Below, piece by piece: positions 8,601 to 15,554 of a stretch of 59,608 nt of DNA (position 1 is the stretch's first letter; each line of letters opens with the position of its first letter). This DNA comes from Nostoc sp. NMS4. GTDB lineage: Bacteria > Cyanobacteriota > Cyanobacteriia > Cyanobacteriales > Nostocaceae. Both the position numbers and the translations under genes were made by a program. A model generated the notes under the pieces. That model was not told the DNA's origin and made no database searches. It saw only the letters and a program-made list of their open reading frames with translations. The stretch covers positions 2,501 through 62,108 of the forward strand of contig NZ_JABXKI010000146.1 of the NCBI RefSeq assembly GCF_017115095.1, given 5' to 3'.

Positions 8601-10168
8601 TTGTAAGTGGCAGTGAAGATTTTACAGTTAAATTATGGAAAATAAATACTGCTGAATGTCTGGAGACTTTATCAAATCTATCTGGATATGTACGTTCAGT
8701 TGCCTTTAGTCCTGATGGGAAAATTATTGCTTACAGTAGCCAAGATTATACTATACAACTTTGGGATTTTAAGAAAAGGCAATATTTGAAAAATCTAACC
8801 GGACATACTAATTGGGTAAAATGTGTTGCTTTCAGTCCAGATGGGAATCATCTAGCTAGCAGTAGTCAAGATTACTCAATTAAGCTATGGAATATTAGTA
8901 CAGGACAATGCTTCAAAACTTTACAAGGACATACTGGTCAAGTTAACTCAATTGTTTACAGTCATAGTGGATTAATGCTTATAAGTAGTAGTTCTGACCA
9001 GACAGTAAAACTTTGGGATGCCAAAACAGGACAATGCCTAAAAACTTTGCAAGGACACAATAACTGGGTACAATCGGCAGTATTTCATCCAGACGATGAA
9101 ATACTAGCAACTGGTGGTCAAGATCGTGCAGTAAAACTTTGGAATACTCAGACAGGGGAATGTATTAGCACCTTTCAAGGATATTCTGATTGGGTTAGGT
9201 CAATTACTTTCAGTCCCAATGCCAAAGTTATAGCCAGTGGCGGTGAAAACTATGCTGTAAAACTGTGGGATGTCAGCACAGAAATTTGTATAAAAGAGTT
9301 TCGAGGGCATACAAGTTGGATACATTCGTTATCCTTCAGACCTGACGGAAAGGTACTTGCAAGCAGTGGTGATGATAACATTATAAGAGTTTGGAATATC
9401 AAGGCTGGAAATTGTATACGAACTCTTATAGGACACAATCATTGGGTACGTTCAGTCACTTTTAGCCCTGATGGTAAAACCTTAGCTAGTGGAAGTGACG
9501 ACACGACTATAAGGCTTTGGGATATTGAAACAAGCCAATGTTTAAAAGTATTGCAAGGACATACTAAGCGAGTAAGAACTGTTGCTTTTAGTCCTGATAG
9601 TCAACAAATCATCAGTTGTTGCCATGATGACACTGTGAGACTTTGGGATGTCAAAACAGGGGAATGTATAAAAGCATTTAAAGTAGAAAACAATTGGCTT
9701 AGAGGATCAATTGTCTTTAGTCCCAATAGACGAATATTTGCTAGTGGTAGTGATGACTATAATGTTAGACTCTGGGATGCCGACACTGGTAAATGCCTAA
9801 AAATATTAGAAGGGCATACTGGTCAGGTAAAAGCAATTACTTTTAGTTTAGATGGGAAATTGCTTGCTAGCGGCAGTGATGATCTGACAGTTAGAATTTG
9901 GGATATTGATACACATAAATTGTTGTATAGTTTGCATGGATATAACATAACTCCATTATCTTTATCTTTTGCCCCAGATGCTGAAATTCTCGCTAGCTGT
10001 AGCGAAGATGGGGTAATCAAGATTTGGAGTGTAAAGACAGGTGAATGTTTAACAACTTTCAAAAAAGAAAGACCCTACGAACGCATGAACATCACAGGTA
10101 TTAAAGGTTTAACCTCAGCCGATATAGCCACTCTCAAAGCACTAGGTGCAGTGGAAAATGCGGAATAG
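5633..10168 (+). CDS. NACHT NTPase with degenerate nuclease-like domain and 14 WD40 repeats
   Basis: This 1511-residue STAND protein has four parts. Residues 1-180 form a helical region of unknown type. Residues about 190-310 resemble an Mrr-like restriction-endonuclease fold ending in GWLVTARR and GCYTFDELID, but where an Mrr enzyme has QxK this has IRGIEGE, so catalysis is doubtful. The NACHT ATPase has Walker A GEFGTGKT (379-386), Walker B LLLIFDGFDEM (459-468 region) and ILTCRTEHF as sensor 1. After a few pentapeptide-like repeats (ADFSNAKL), 14 WD40 repeats of about 42 residues (892-1480) would make two seven-bladed propellers, capped by a short tail. Such proteins act as ligand-triggered oligomerising switches; some bacterial NACHT proteins defend against phage. 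The cognate trigger is unknown. Confidence 0.9.
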   Translation: MIINPEQVINAIIAIANPLIKEKIRRNETVIKLLQQFKLDPEHPPADFSGVYAYTLVEYGVGKPQPVLELFRQEAIKQAFRKAFDHNNPSILLSEVDTWLDAYSLGDDIRSLGIDIRREIAAFYIVFAEVAKRTRNPADTLMSQQIGSLQKRITNIQEVLDRLPTLEGIRIEMARLAQNSPALLEAGTSSENQCRAIALAQQMRGWFETLGYRFEKYEVWGDSYFEWIINVPTRRNRYDRILIRGIEGEVGLKDVAVLRSSVEQQRTDEGWLVTARRIARAARNEVEKEENRHLGCYTFDELIDQDADFSDYLDWLEAEIIRRQIDIKYVPLACTKEEIDPDTKQRIGISHYSDRDGWIDGYIDMWLDDPAKEHISILGEFGTGKTWFAFHYAWVALQRYRDAQKRGVERPRLPLVITLRDFAKAINVENVLAGFFFTQHNIRLTSEVFDQLNGMGKLLLIFDGFDEMAAKVDRQQMINNFWELAKVVVPGAKVILTCRTEHFPEAKEGRALLNAELQASTKQLTGETPQFEVLELEKFNDEQIRLVLSYQTEAATVEQVMGNPQLLDLARRPVMTELILEALPDIEAGKPVDMSRVYLYAVRRKMERDIKSDRTFTSLAEKLYFLCELSWEMLSTDEMSLNYRLFPDRIRRLFGSVVQEEKDLDHWHYDMMGQTMLIRNADGDYTPAHRSLLEFFVAYKFAAELGTLGDDFTELFKTESGLNNNVMSADYTWSGYFLRKLDDANSPAKALPIAPLRQFKSESFEKLKETFGRAPLTKAVIDLLLPMLSNRPLPKLNIGSDFISLSESFSQIFYSQPLINLIEATRGKTEDEVGYVGGNAATLAVKIDPGALDAKNLSHAVIKSADFSNAKLRDVNFIQANLSDSVFQELLNQIFSVAFNLNGQLLAMGDSAGEIHLWRVADREKLWKSKGHNRIIRSVIFSPDGRTLASGSSDNTIKIWDIYTGECLTTLQGHNSIVRSIAFSPDGQILVSGSEDFTVKLWKINTAECLETLSNLSGYVRSVAFSPDGKIIAYSSQDYTIQLWDFKKRQYLKNLTGHTNWVKCVAFSPDGNHLASSSQDYSIKLWNISTGQCFKTLQGHTGQVNSIVYSHSGLMLISSSSDQTVKLWDAKTGQCLKTLQGHNNWVQSAVFHPDDEILATGGQDRAVKLWNTQTGECISTFQGYSDWVRSITFSPNAKVIASGGENYAVKLWDVSTEICIKEFRGHTSWIHSLSFRPDGKVLASSGDDNIIRVWNIKAGNCIRTLIGHNHWVRSVTFSPDGKTLASGSDDTTIRLWDIETSQCLKVLQGHTKRVRTVAFSPDSQQIISCCHDDTVRLWDVKTGECIKAFKVENNWLRGSIVFSPNRRIFASGSDDYNVRLWDADTGKCLKILEGHTGQVKAITFSLDGKLLASGSDDLTVRIWDIDTHKLLYSLHGYNITPLSLSFAPDAEILASCSEDGVIKIWSVKTGECLTTFKKERPYERMNITGIKGLTSADIATLKALGAVENAE

Positions 10169-10269
10169 ATTTTAGACCATATCTGATGGTGAGTTAACGC
10201 GATGTTAACTATTTGATAAAATTACAATGACTAGTGATTAAATAATCAAGCTTTGATAAGTTGTAAATT

Positions 10270-10839
10270 ATGACCTTATCTATTCAGCCAACCACAGCAA
10301 TAAGTGTAGAAGAGTTCTTAAAACTACCAGAGACAAAGCCAGCAAGCGAGTATCTTAACGGGCAAATATACCAAAAACCTATGCCACAAGGAGAACACAG
10401 TACTTTACAAATTGAATTAGCTTCTGCCATAAATAAAGTTGCAAAACTACAAAAATTAGCTTATGCCTTTCCTGAATTACGCTGTACATTTGAAGGTCGT
10501 TCGATAGTACCAGATATTGCAGTTTTTGAATGGCAAAGAATTCCATTACTTCCTAATAGAAAAATTACAAATAAATTTGAAATTCCCCCAGATTGGATAA
10601 TTGAAATTCTCTCACCAGAACAATCGCCTAACCGAGTTATCAGCAAAATTACTTTTTCTATTCAAAATGGAGCAAAGCTAGGTTGGTTGCTCGATTCGGC
10701 TGATGAGTCAATCATGATTTTTGAACCCAATAAATTACCAGAATTAAAAGAAAATCAAGATATTTTACCCGTTTTGAGTGTTTTGGAAAATTGGCAATTA
10801 ACAGTAGCAGATGTATTTAGTTGGTTGAGTTTTGTTTGA
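10270..10839 (+). CDS. Uma2 family endonuclease-like protein (DUF820)
   Basis: The 189-residue product belongs to the Uma2/DUF820 family, which is greatly expanded in cyanobacteria. The signature is visible: SVEEFLKLPET at the start, SEYLNGQIYQKP, VPDIAVFEW (metal-binding Asp) and WIIEILSPEQS (Glu) followed by a K (SKITF) and GAKLGWLLD. These correspond to the PD-(D/E)xK nuclease fold. Members are presumed nucleases, but their biological role is unclear, and many appear to be spread by mobile elements. It lies 100 bp after the NACHT-WD40 gene and may be cotranscribed, although a palindrome (gttaacgcgatgttaac) sits between them. Confidence 0.85.
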   Translation: MTLSIQPTTAISVEEFLKLPETKPASEYLNGQIYQKPMPQGEHSTLQIELASAINKVAKLQKLAYAFPELRCTFEGRSIVPDIAVFEWQRIPLLPNRKITNKFEIPPDWIIEILSPEQSPNRVISKITFSIQNGAKLGWLLDSADESIMIFEPNKLPELKENQDILPVLSVLENWQLTVADVFSWLSFV

Positions 10840-10844
10840 ATCAA

Positions 10845-10943
10845 ACCTACTTCAGTTTCATTGAGTAGTAATTGTTCAACTGCATCGCTCAAAGCTTCTC
10901 TCCACTACAAAGGAGCGATAACACTTGTATCTAAAGAAATCAA
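10845..10943 (-). pseudogene. vapC-like PIN toxin remnant
   Basis: Reading the minus strand from 10943, a TTG codon overlapping the antitoxin stop opens LISLDTSVIAPL, the typical first strand of a PIN-domain toxin with its first catalytic Asp, and then hits a stop at 10905-10907. Read on through that stop, the frame gives WREALSDAVEQLLL, which is not the expected PIN continuation and suggests a deletion junction. Only about a tenth of a normal VapC remains, so no active toxin is made. Confidence 0.55.
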
Positions 10944-11181
10944 TGACGTTTCTCTGTACGTGCATTTATGACAGTTGCACTCAATGACTCACCCTTAATC
11001 GTAAGAGAGTCACGAAATTGTTTCATAGTTGCTAATCGTTCTTTCTTTTGTAGCGGAGGAACTAAACGAGCTACGGCCTTATCTTGCTCTAGCAAAATTA
11101 CTTCTTCTCCCCTAGCTACTCGTTCTAAGAGAGATTTTAAATTTATAGCTGCTTATTCAACGCTAATTCTCAACACTTCAT
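10940..11181 (-). pseudogene. Decayed Phd/VapB-type antitoxin
   Basis: An antitoxin of the Phd/YefM kind can be read on the minus strand: RISVE, then a TAA stop, then AAINLKSLLERVARGEE and QDKAVARLVPP, ending in RTEKRH just before the toxin scrap. Two lesions are visible. The ATG at 11181, which has an AGGAG ribosome site, is out of frame by one base with the RISVE segment, and the GAA-TAA change puts a stop after the first few residues. The pair thus looks like a dead toxin-antitoxin module. The downstream part could only be made from an internal start. Confidence 0.6.
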
Positions 11182-11237
11182 TACTCCTGTAGTTAGGCTT
11201 AACCAGTCCGCGTGCAGAAAACATAAGATTGGTATGA

Positions 11238-11642
11238 CTATTGACCAATTTCAGTAGCTTGATTTACCTGGCATTGACTGCACAACCCAAAAAACTCTAG
11301 GGTGTGGTAAAAAACTTTAAACTTATGGCTGGATTCTAACTGGTTTTCTAAGTCATGAACTGGGCATTGATTAATCGGAATTGAGACACCGCATTGCAAA
11401 CAAGTAAGGTGGTGTTTGTCTTGCTGCGCTAGGCTATAGAGAGCTTCACCGTTAGCCAAATTCCGCACTTGTACCATACCTTCAAGTTTTAAGGCATCTA
11501 GGGAACGGTAAACTGTTGCTAAACCCATGCTCTGATTGGTGTTACGTAGTTCTACGTAAATATCCTGGGCAGAAATACCTTTTTTGATGGTTTTCAGGAG
11601 GTTGAAAATACGCTCTTGACTGCGGGTGCGTATGGCTCTCAT
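11238..11642 (-). CDS. zur: Fur family regulator, Zur/FurB-like
   Basis: The 134-residue protein (taking the ATG at 11642; a TTG two codons earlier is less likely) is a Fur-family winged-helix repressor. The DNA-binding half contains SAQDIYVELR and GLATVYRSLDAL. The metal half has HHLTCLQCG (H77-H78, C81/C84) and GLCSQCQ (C121/C124), the two CxxC pairs of a structural zinc site. Sequence and length resemble cyanobacterial FurB, which acts as the zinc-uptake regulator Zur, more than FurA or the PerR-like FurC; this paralogue call comes from memory of the families. It lies upstream of, and opposite to, purS. Confidence 0.75.
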   Translation of the reverse strand: MRAIRTRSQERIFNLLKTIKKGISAQDIYVELRNTNQSMGLATVYRSLDALKLEGMVQVRNLANGEALYSLAQQDKHHLTCLQCGVSIPINQCPVHDLENQLESSHKFKVFYHTLEFFGLCSQCQVNQATEIGQ

Positions 11643-11785
11643 AGACAATTATTTAAATATGCCACTGTACTTGAAGTTGTTAGATGGGCTAATCGATTGA
11701 TTAACTTTAACCGCTTCGTAATCTTATTTTCACTCAGTTAGAGCATAAAGTTATAGTATAGCGATCGCAGCATTCAGCAAAAACC

Positions 11786-12064
11786 GTGCAAACCAAGTAT
11801 CTAGCCAAAATTTTCGTGACCCTTCGTCCTTCAGTCTTAGACCCTGCTGGTGTGGCTGTACAATCCGGTCTTAAGCAACTGGGATACGATAACGTTGACC
11901 AGGTGCGGATTGGCAAGTACATTGAACTCACCATCACCTCAACTGAAGAGAAGAAAGCCCGTCAAGACCTTGATACCATTTGTGACCAAATGCTATCAAA
12001 TCCCGTAATTGAAAATTACCGCTTTGAATTAATTGAGGTCGAAACTCAAACTGGGGTATTTTAG
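11786..12064 (+). CDS. purS: Phosphoribosylformylglycinamidine synthase, PurS subunit
   Basis: The 92-residue protein matches PurS, the small dimeric subunit that links PurQ and PurL in the fourth step of purine synthesis (FGAR to FGAM). Diagnostic parts are the opening YLAKIFVTLRPSVLDPAG, then AVQSGLKQLGYDNVDQVRIGKYIEL and the C-terminal ENYRFELIE strand. Translation starts at GTG (MQTKYLAK), the first in-frame start in this conserved block. purQ follows in the same direction after 172 bp filled with short repeats. purL is not in the window. Confidence 0.93.
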   Translation: MQTKYLAKIFVTLRPSVLDPAGVAVQSGLKQLGYDNVDQVRIGKYIELTITSTEEKKARQDLDTICDQMLSNPVIENYRFELIEVETQTGVF

Positions 12065-12236
12065 GATTGGGCGTTAGGAGTGCTGAGTTAGGAGTTAGGA
12101 GTTAGGAGTAGAGACGCGAAAAATCCAAGTCTTTCCAAGAGTTAGGAGTTTTGTTTATCTCCTTGTCCCCTCACTCCCTCATCTTCCCATGCTCCCTGCT
12201 CCCCTGCCTCCCCACTCCCCACTCCCCTAACTAATC
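12065..12236. repeat. Intergenic short repeats between purS and purQ
   Basis: The spacer carries tandem gttagga heptamers (about 12082-12106), then ctccctgctcccctgcctcccc-type pyrimidine-rich repeats (about 12165-12228). Such expandable repeats recur throughout this genome window and probably explain why purS and purQ are not closely coupled. Confidence 0.6.
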
Positions 12237-12908
12237 ATGAAATTCGGTGTTGTTGTTTTTCCCGGTTCTAATTGCGATCGCGATGTTGCTTATGTAACCA
12301 GAGATTTACTGGGGCAACCAACTCGCATGGTTTGGCATCAAGAAACAGATATTGCTGATTTGGATGTCGTGATTATTCCTGGTGGCTTTAGTTACGGGGA
12401 TTATCTGCGCTGTGGCGCGATCGCACGTTTTTCACCCGTGATGCAGCAGGTTGTGGAACACGCCCAAAAGGGTAAGTTTGTCCTCGGTATTTGTAACGGA
12501 TTTCAGGTATTAACTGAAGCTGGACTTTTGCCGGGGGTGTTAACCAGAAATCGGGATTTGCATTTTATTTGCGATCGCGTTCCTTTAAAAGTTGAGCGTA
12601 CTAATCTATGGACGCAAGCTTATAACAGTAGTGAAGTTATCACTTTGCCCATTGCCCATGGAGAGGGACGATTCTACGCTGATGCAGCCACTCTCGCAGA
12701 AATTGAAGATAACGGCCAAGTCGTATTTCGCTATGAAGCAGAGAATCCCAACGGTTCACTAAATAACATTGCTGGGATTTGCGATCGCCGGGGCAACGTA
12801 TTGGGGATGATGCCGCACCCAGAAAGGGCATCAGACGCAATGTTAGGGGGTAGTGATGGCTTGAGGCTGTTTCAGGGATTGTTAGAGAAGGTAGCAGCAT
12901 TAGCGTAA
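12237..12908 (+). CDS. purQ: Phosphoribosylformylglycinamidine synthase, PurQ glutaminase subunit
   Basis: The 223-residue class I glutamine amidotransferase supplies ammonia to PurL in FGAM synthesis. The nucleophile elbow GICNGFQ places the catalytic Cys at 86; the remaining triad members are H194 and E196 in MPHPERASD. PGGFSYGDYLRCG forms the oxyanion region and LPIAHGEGRF is typical of PurQ. Full length for the family. It follows purS; its 3' side is occupied by the omega-RNA-like element. Confidence 0.95.
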   Translation: MKFGVVVFPGSNCDRDVAYVTRDLLGQPTRMVWHQETDIADLDVVIIPGGFSYGDYLRCGAIARFSPVMQQVVEHAQKGKFVLGICNGFQVLTEAGLLPGVLTRNRDLHFICDRVPLKVERTNLWTQAYNSSEVITLPIAHGEGRFYADAATLAEIEDNGQVVFRYEAENPNGSLNNIAGICDRRGNVLGMMPHPERASDAMLGGSDGLRLFQGLLEKVAALA

Positions 12909-12974
12909 GGCAATAAGTTGGGCATTTATGCGAATTCTTCTACATACAGCGATTTATTTATCGAAATTTTTGGG

Positions 12975-13331
12975 TCTAAAACCCCGTCCTTATGGGACGG
13001 CTTTAAGTGGTAAAATAATGGCAACAGGAAGGGTAATTAACCTGTCTAAAAACCCGATTGCTGCCTAAACCGCAGACGCTGTACCTTGACAACTGAATCT
13101 TGCTGGTTCTACTTCGTAGTTCTAGTATCACCTGGAAGTAGGTAAAAGATTTAGAGGTACTAGACGCTCAGTATTTCAAACAAATAAATTTTGGAGCAAT
13201 CCAACTATGGTCGGGCAGACCAAAAGTTAACGCTTGGGGAGAGAACCACCTCTGGGATAGGTAACGCAAGGAACCTACTCTAAGTGGACTCGTTGAACCA
13301 AGAATCCTCGCCCTTTTAGGGCGGTGGAGTG
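12975..13331 (+). ncRNA. Orphan HEARO / IscB-type omega-RNA element
   Basis: This 350-bp non-coding stretch looks like a HEARO RNA, the structured omega-RNA that lies directly upstream of IscB nucleases in IS200/IS605-like elements. Seen: a left hairpin (ccgtccttatgggacgg, about 12984-13000); a possible -10 (taaaat) near 13011; a ggagcaatc block near 13192 followed by ggggagagaaccacctct near 13238, in the same order as remembered IscB omega-RNA; and a terminal hairpin cgcccttttagggcg near 13309-13323 followed by gtgtcaaaa, which in intact loci is the start of the IscB gene. No IscB is present. Alternative: the end of a TnpB-type element. Confidence 0.65.
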
Positions 13332-13682
13332 TCAAAAGACAAACAAGCCACAGATGGTAATGAAGCCACACAAAATTTAGTCAGTCAATATGCTGGTACT
13401 TCTCCGAACCCCGAAGCCGTCAATTCGTTGTTTTCTCCTCAGATACAACAGCAAGTCGCTGAAGTTGCTTCCCAGCGCACTGGGTTAGATGCTGGTATCG
13501 TTCAACAATTGCTGCCTTTGGCAGTACCTTTGTTGCTAAACTTTTTGCAATCAGGAGCCAATGCTCAAAATCCTCAAGCTGGCGGAAATCCTGTACTAAA
13601 TTCCTTCTTAGATGCTGATGGCGATGGTGATGTCGATATCGCTGATGCCATCCAAATGGCTAGTAGATACATGAGACAATAA
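13329..13682 (+). CDS. DUF937-like protein, 5'-truncated by the omega-RNA element
   Basis: The 117-residue ORF carries the C-terminal part of a DUF937-like protein: SPQIQQQVAEVASQRTG, VQQLLPLAVPLLLNFLQSG, then VLNSFLDADGDGDVDIADAI, whose DADGDGDVD is an EF-hand or dockerin-like calcium loop. Relatives I know of carry about 60 to 100 more residues at the N terminus; these are missing, and no matching code is found upstream. Its GTG start (VSKDKQ) comes from the last bases of the omega-RNA element, where an IscB gene would normally begin. So the gene has either been silenced or captured with a new start. No clear Shine-Dalgarno sequence precedes it. Confidence 0.6.
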   Translation: MSKDKQATDGNEATQNLVSQYAGTSPNPEAVNSLFSPQIQQQVAEVASQRTGLDAGIVQQLLPLAVPLLLNFLQSGANAQNPQAGGNPVLNSFLDADGDGDVDIADAIQMASRYMRQ

Positions 13683-13805
13683 GACTTTTCTCCACTCTTA
13701 AGTTTCTTCCCATAAGCCAGACCTCGGCAATTAGGTCTTGCTAGATTTTTAGCTAAGACATAGGCTGAGAACATGATAAATTTGCAAATATAAATCAGAC
13801 AGTCT

Positions 13806-14360
13806 ATGTCTAAATTTTTTGACTGTATTACTGAAGAACTGCAAGACTTTATTGCTGCCCAACAGCTTTTCTTTGTTGGTTCTGCACCTTTGAGTCCTAC
13901 GGGTCATGTTAACCTGTCTCCTAAAGGTCAGGACTGCTTTCGTATCCTATCTCCCAACCGAGTAGGTTATTTAGACCTCACAGGTAGTGGTAACGAAACA
14001 TCAGCCCATTTGCAAGAAAACGGGCGGATAACCTTCATGTTTTGTGCCTTTCAAGAACCCGCGTGTATCTTGCGTCTTTACGGTCAAGGAAGCACGATTG
14101 TACCGACTTCTCCAGACTGGGACTCGCTATACTCTCTGTTTTTGCCGATACCTGGAACTCGTCAAATTATCGTCGCTGACATTGAAAAAATCCAGACTTC
14201 CTGTGGTTTTGGCGTACCACTCTATGAATATCGAGGTCAGCGCCAAACTTTAGTAAATTGGGCTAGTAAAAAAGGCGAAGAGGGAGTTCGAGAATATCAA
14301 CAGCAGAAAAATCTCGTCAGCATTGACGGTTTAGCGACACCACTGAGTAAATTACCTTAA
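13806..14360 (+). CDS. Pyridoxamine 5'-phosphate oxidase family protein
   Basis: The 184-residue product has the split-barrel flavin fold: FFVGSAPLSPTGHVNLSPKG, VGYLDLTGSGNETSAHL and NGRITFMFCAF are the FMN-contact strands seen in the PNPOx-like family. It is probably a flavin- or F420-type oxidoreductase acting on a small molecule rather than true PdxH, which is longer and has a different C terminus. A GNAT acetyltransferase gene starts 9 bp downstream in the same direction, so the two are likely cotranscribed. Confidence 0.8.
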   Translation: MSKFFDCITEELQDFIAAQQLFFVGSAPLSPTGHVNLSPKGQDCFRILSPNRVGYLDLTGSGNETSAHLQENGRITFMFCAFQEPACILRLYGQGSTIVPTSPDWDSLYSLFLPIPGTRQIIVADIEKIQTSCGFGVPLYEYRGQRQTLVNWASKKGEEGVREYQQQKNLVSIDGLATPLSKLP

Positions 14361-14369
14361 CTTTACCTG

Positions 14370-14879
14370 ATGGATTATTTTATTCGTCCGCTCACCCAAG
14401 AAGATGAGCCTTTTCTTTGGAAAATGCTTTATGAAGCAGCCCATCTGCTTGAAGAAGGTAATTTGACAGTGGAAGATGCGAAGAATAATCCTGATTTGGC
14501 AAAATATGTGAAAAATTGGGGATGTAAGGATGATAGTGGCTTCGTCGCTATTTTGGAAAGTATTAATCAGCCAATAGGAGCCGCATGGCTGCGTTTATTG
14601 ACAGATGAAAATAAAGGATATGGCTATGTTGATAATCGCACTCCTGAATTAGCAATCGCAATTCTTCCTGAATATAGAAATCAAGGCGTAGGAACGCAGT
14701 TACTCACACATTTGTTAGCAGCAGCTAAAATAGCTTATCCATCAATATCGCTTAGTATCAGAACAACAAATCCAGCCTTTGGTTTATATAAACGATTTGG
14801 TTTTGAAGTCGTCCCCGATAGTGAGATACTCAACCGAGTTGGCGGAATATCTCTCAAAATGAAAATTGATTTTTATTAG
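14370..14879 (+). CDS. GNAT family N-acetyltransferase
   Basis: The 169-residue protein has the GNAT core: an N-terminal FIRPLTQEDEPFLWKML, ELAIAILPEYRNQGVGTQLL, with the Q/RxxGxG/A acetyl-CoA loop at NQGVGT, and TTNPAFGLYKRFGFEVV at the C-terminal half. Substrate is unknown. It starts 9 bp after the PNPOx-like gene and ends overlapping by 4 bp the convergent membrane-protein gene. Confidence 0.88.
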   Translation: MDYFIRPLTQEDEPFLWKMLYEAAHLLEEGNLTVEDAKNNPDLAKYVKNWGCKDDSGFVAILESINQPIGAAWLRLLTDENKGYGYVDNRTPELAIAILPEYRNQGVGTQLLTHLLAAAKIAYPSISLSIRTTNPAFGLYKRFGFEVVPDSEILNRVGGISLKMKIDFY

Positions 14880-15388
14880 GTCAAGGTAACTTTCTGCTCT
14901 ACTACTGATTTCACTCTTGTACCAACTAACAGTGATGAGGTGAGTGCTACCATTCCAAGTAACGCAATTCCAAGACGAACCAAATGATAGAAGTGCCACT
15001 GATAACGAAAGTCAGCCCAATTATTTGGAGCAGTAAGCGGAGTCCAAACATCAATTTGCTGATTGAGTGGTTGAATAAATAATGCCCACACAAGCCACAT
15101 CAGAATCATGCAAACTAACCCAACTAAAGTAAGCAAAAAGGACTTTAGGTGACGGCGAATTAAAATCGTTGCCAGTGTCGTAGAGATAAGAGATGGAATC
15201 TCAATGAAGGCTAATTTTACTTTATAGCTGATTACTTGGTTTTGTACCAAGATATAGCAATCAAGAGGTAATAACAATTTTCCTGGCATTTGCATATAGT
15301 GTGCGTATGAAACCCCCAACTGTACACCCATTAGAACAACTGCTAAAAGCTGAAAAAGCCTGAGTAACATTGCTGAATTCCTAGTCAT
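14876..15388 (-). CDS. DUF1772-like integral membrane protein
   Basis: The 170-residue product has four hydrophobic helices (about 8-28, 55-75, 82-106 and 136-158). The segment WTPLTAPNNWADFRYQW then HFYHLVR before the last helix resembles the conserved W-x-R/H motif of DUF1772 proteins. No enzymatic residues are evident and the role is unknown. It converges with the acetyltransferase gene, overlapping its stop by 4 bp. Confidence 0.6.
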   Translation of the reverse strand: MTRNSAMLLRLFQLLAVVLMGVQLGVSYAHYMQMPGKLLLPLDCYILVQNQVISYKVKLAFIEIPSLISTTLATILIRRHLKSFLLTLVGLVCMILMWLVWALFIQPLNQQIDVWTPLTAPNNWADFRYQWHFYHLVRLGIALLGMVALTSSLLVGTRVKSVVEQKVTLT

Positions 15389-15524
15389 GATGAAAAATTA
15401 TTTACCTAAAACTCGTATTGGGGAATAATTTCTGTCTCATTCTTTGCTGCATTTATAGTTTAGCCAAATTCACTTATTGATCGCATACGAATTACGTTAG
15501 CGTAGCGGTAGCGAGTCCGTGAGC

Positions 15525-15554
15525 GTCATTACGAATTACGAATTACGAATTACT
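15525..15554. repeat. Tandem tacgaat heptamers
   Basis: Tandem copies of a tacgaat-type heptamer run into the 3' end of the aldolase gene so that its last codons and stop lie in the repeat. A matching run at 16203-16228 lies between the aldolase and ribokinase genes. Confidence 0.6.

Noticed and set aside
12938-13069. Frame starting MRILLHTAIYLSK across the left end of the omega-RNA element
   Set aside because: It reads through the hairpin of a structured non-coding element and ends without any family features.
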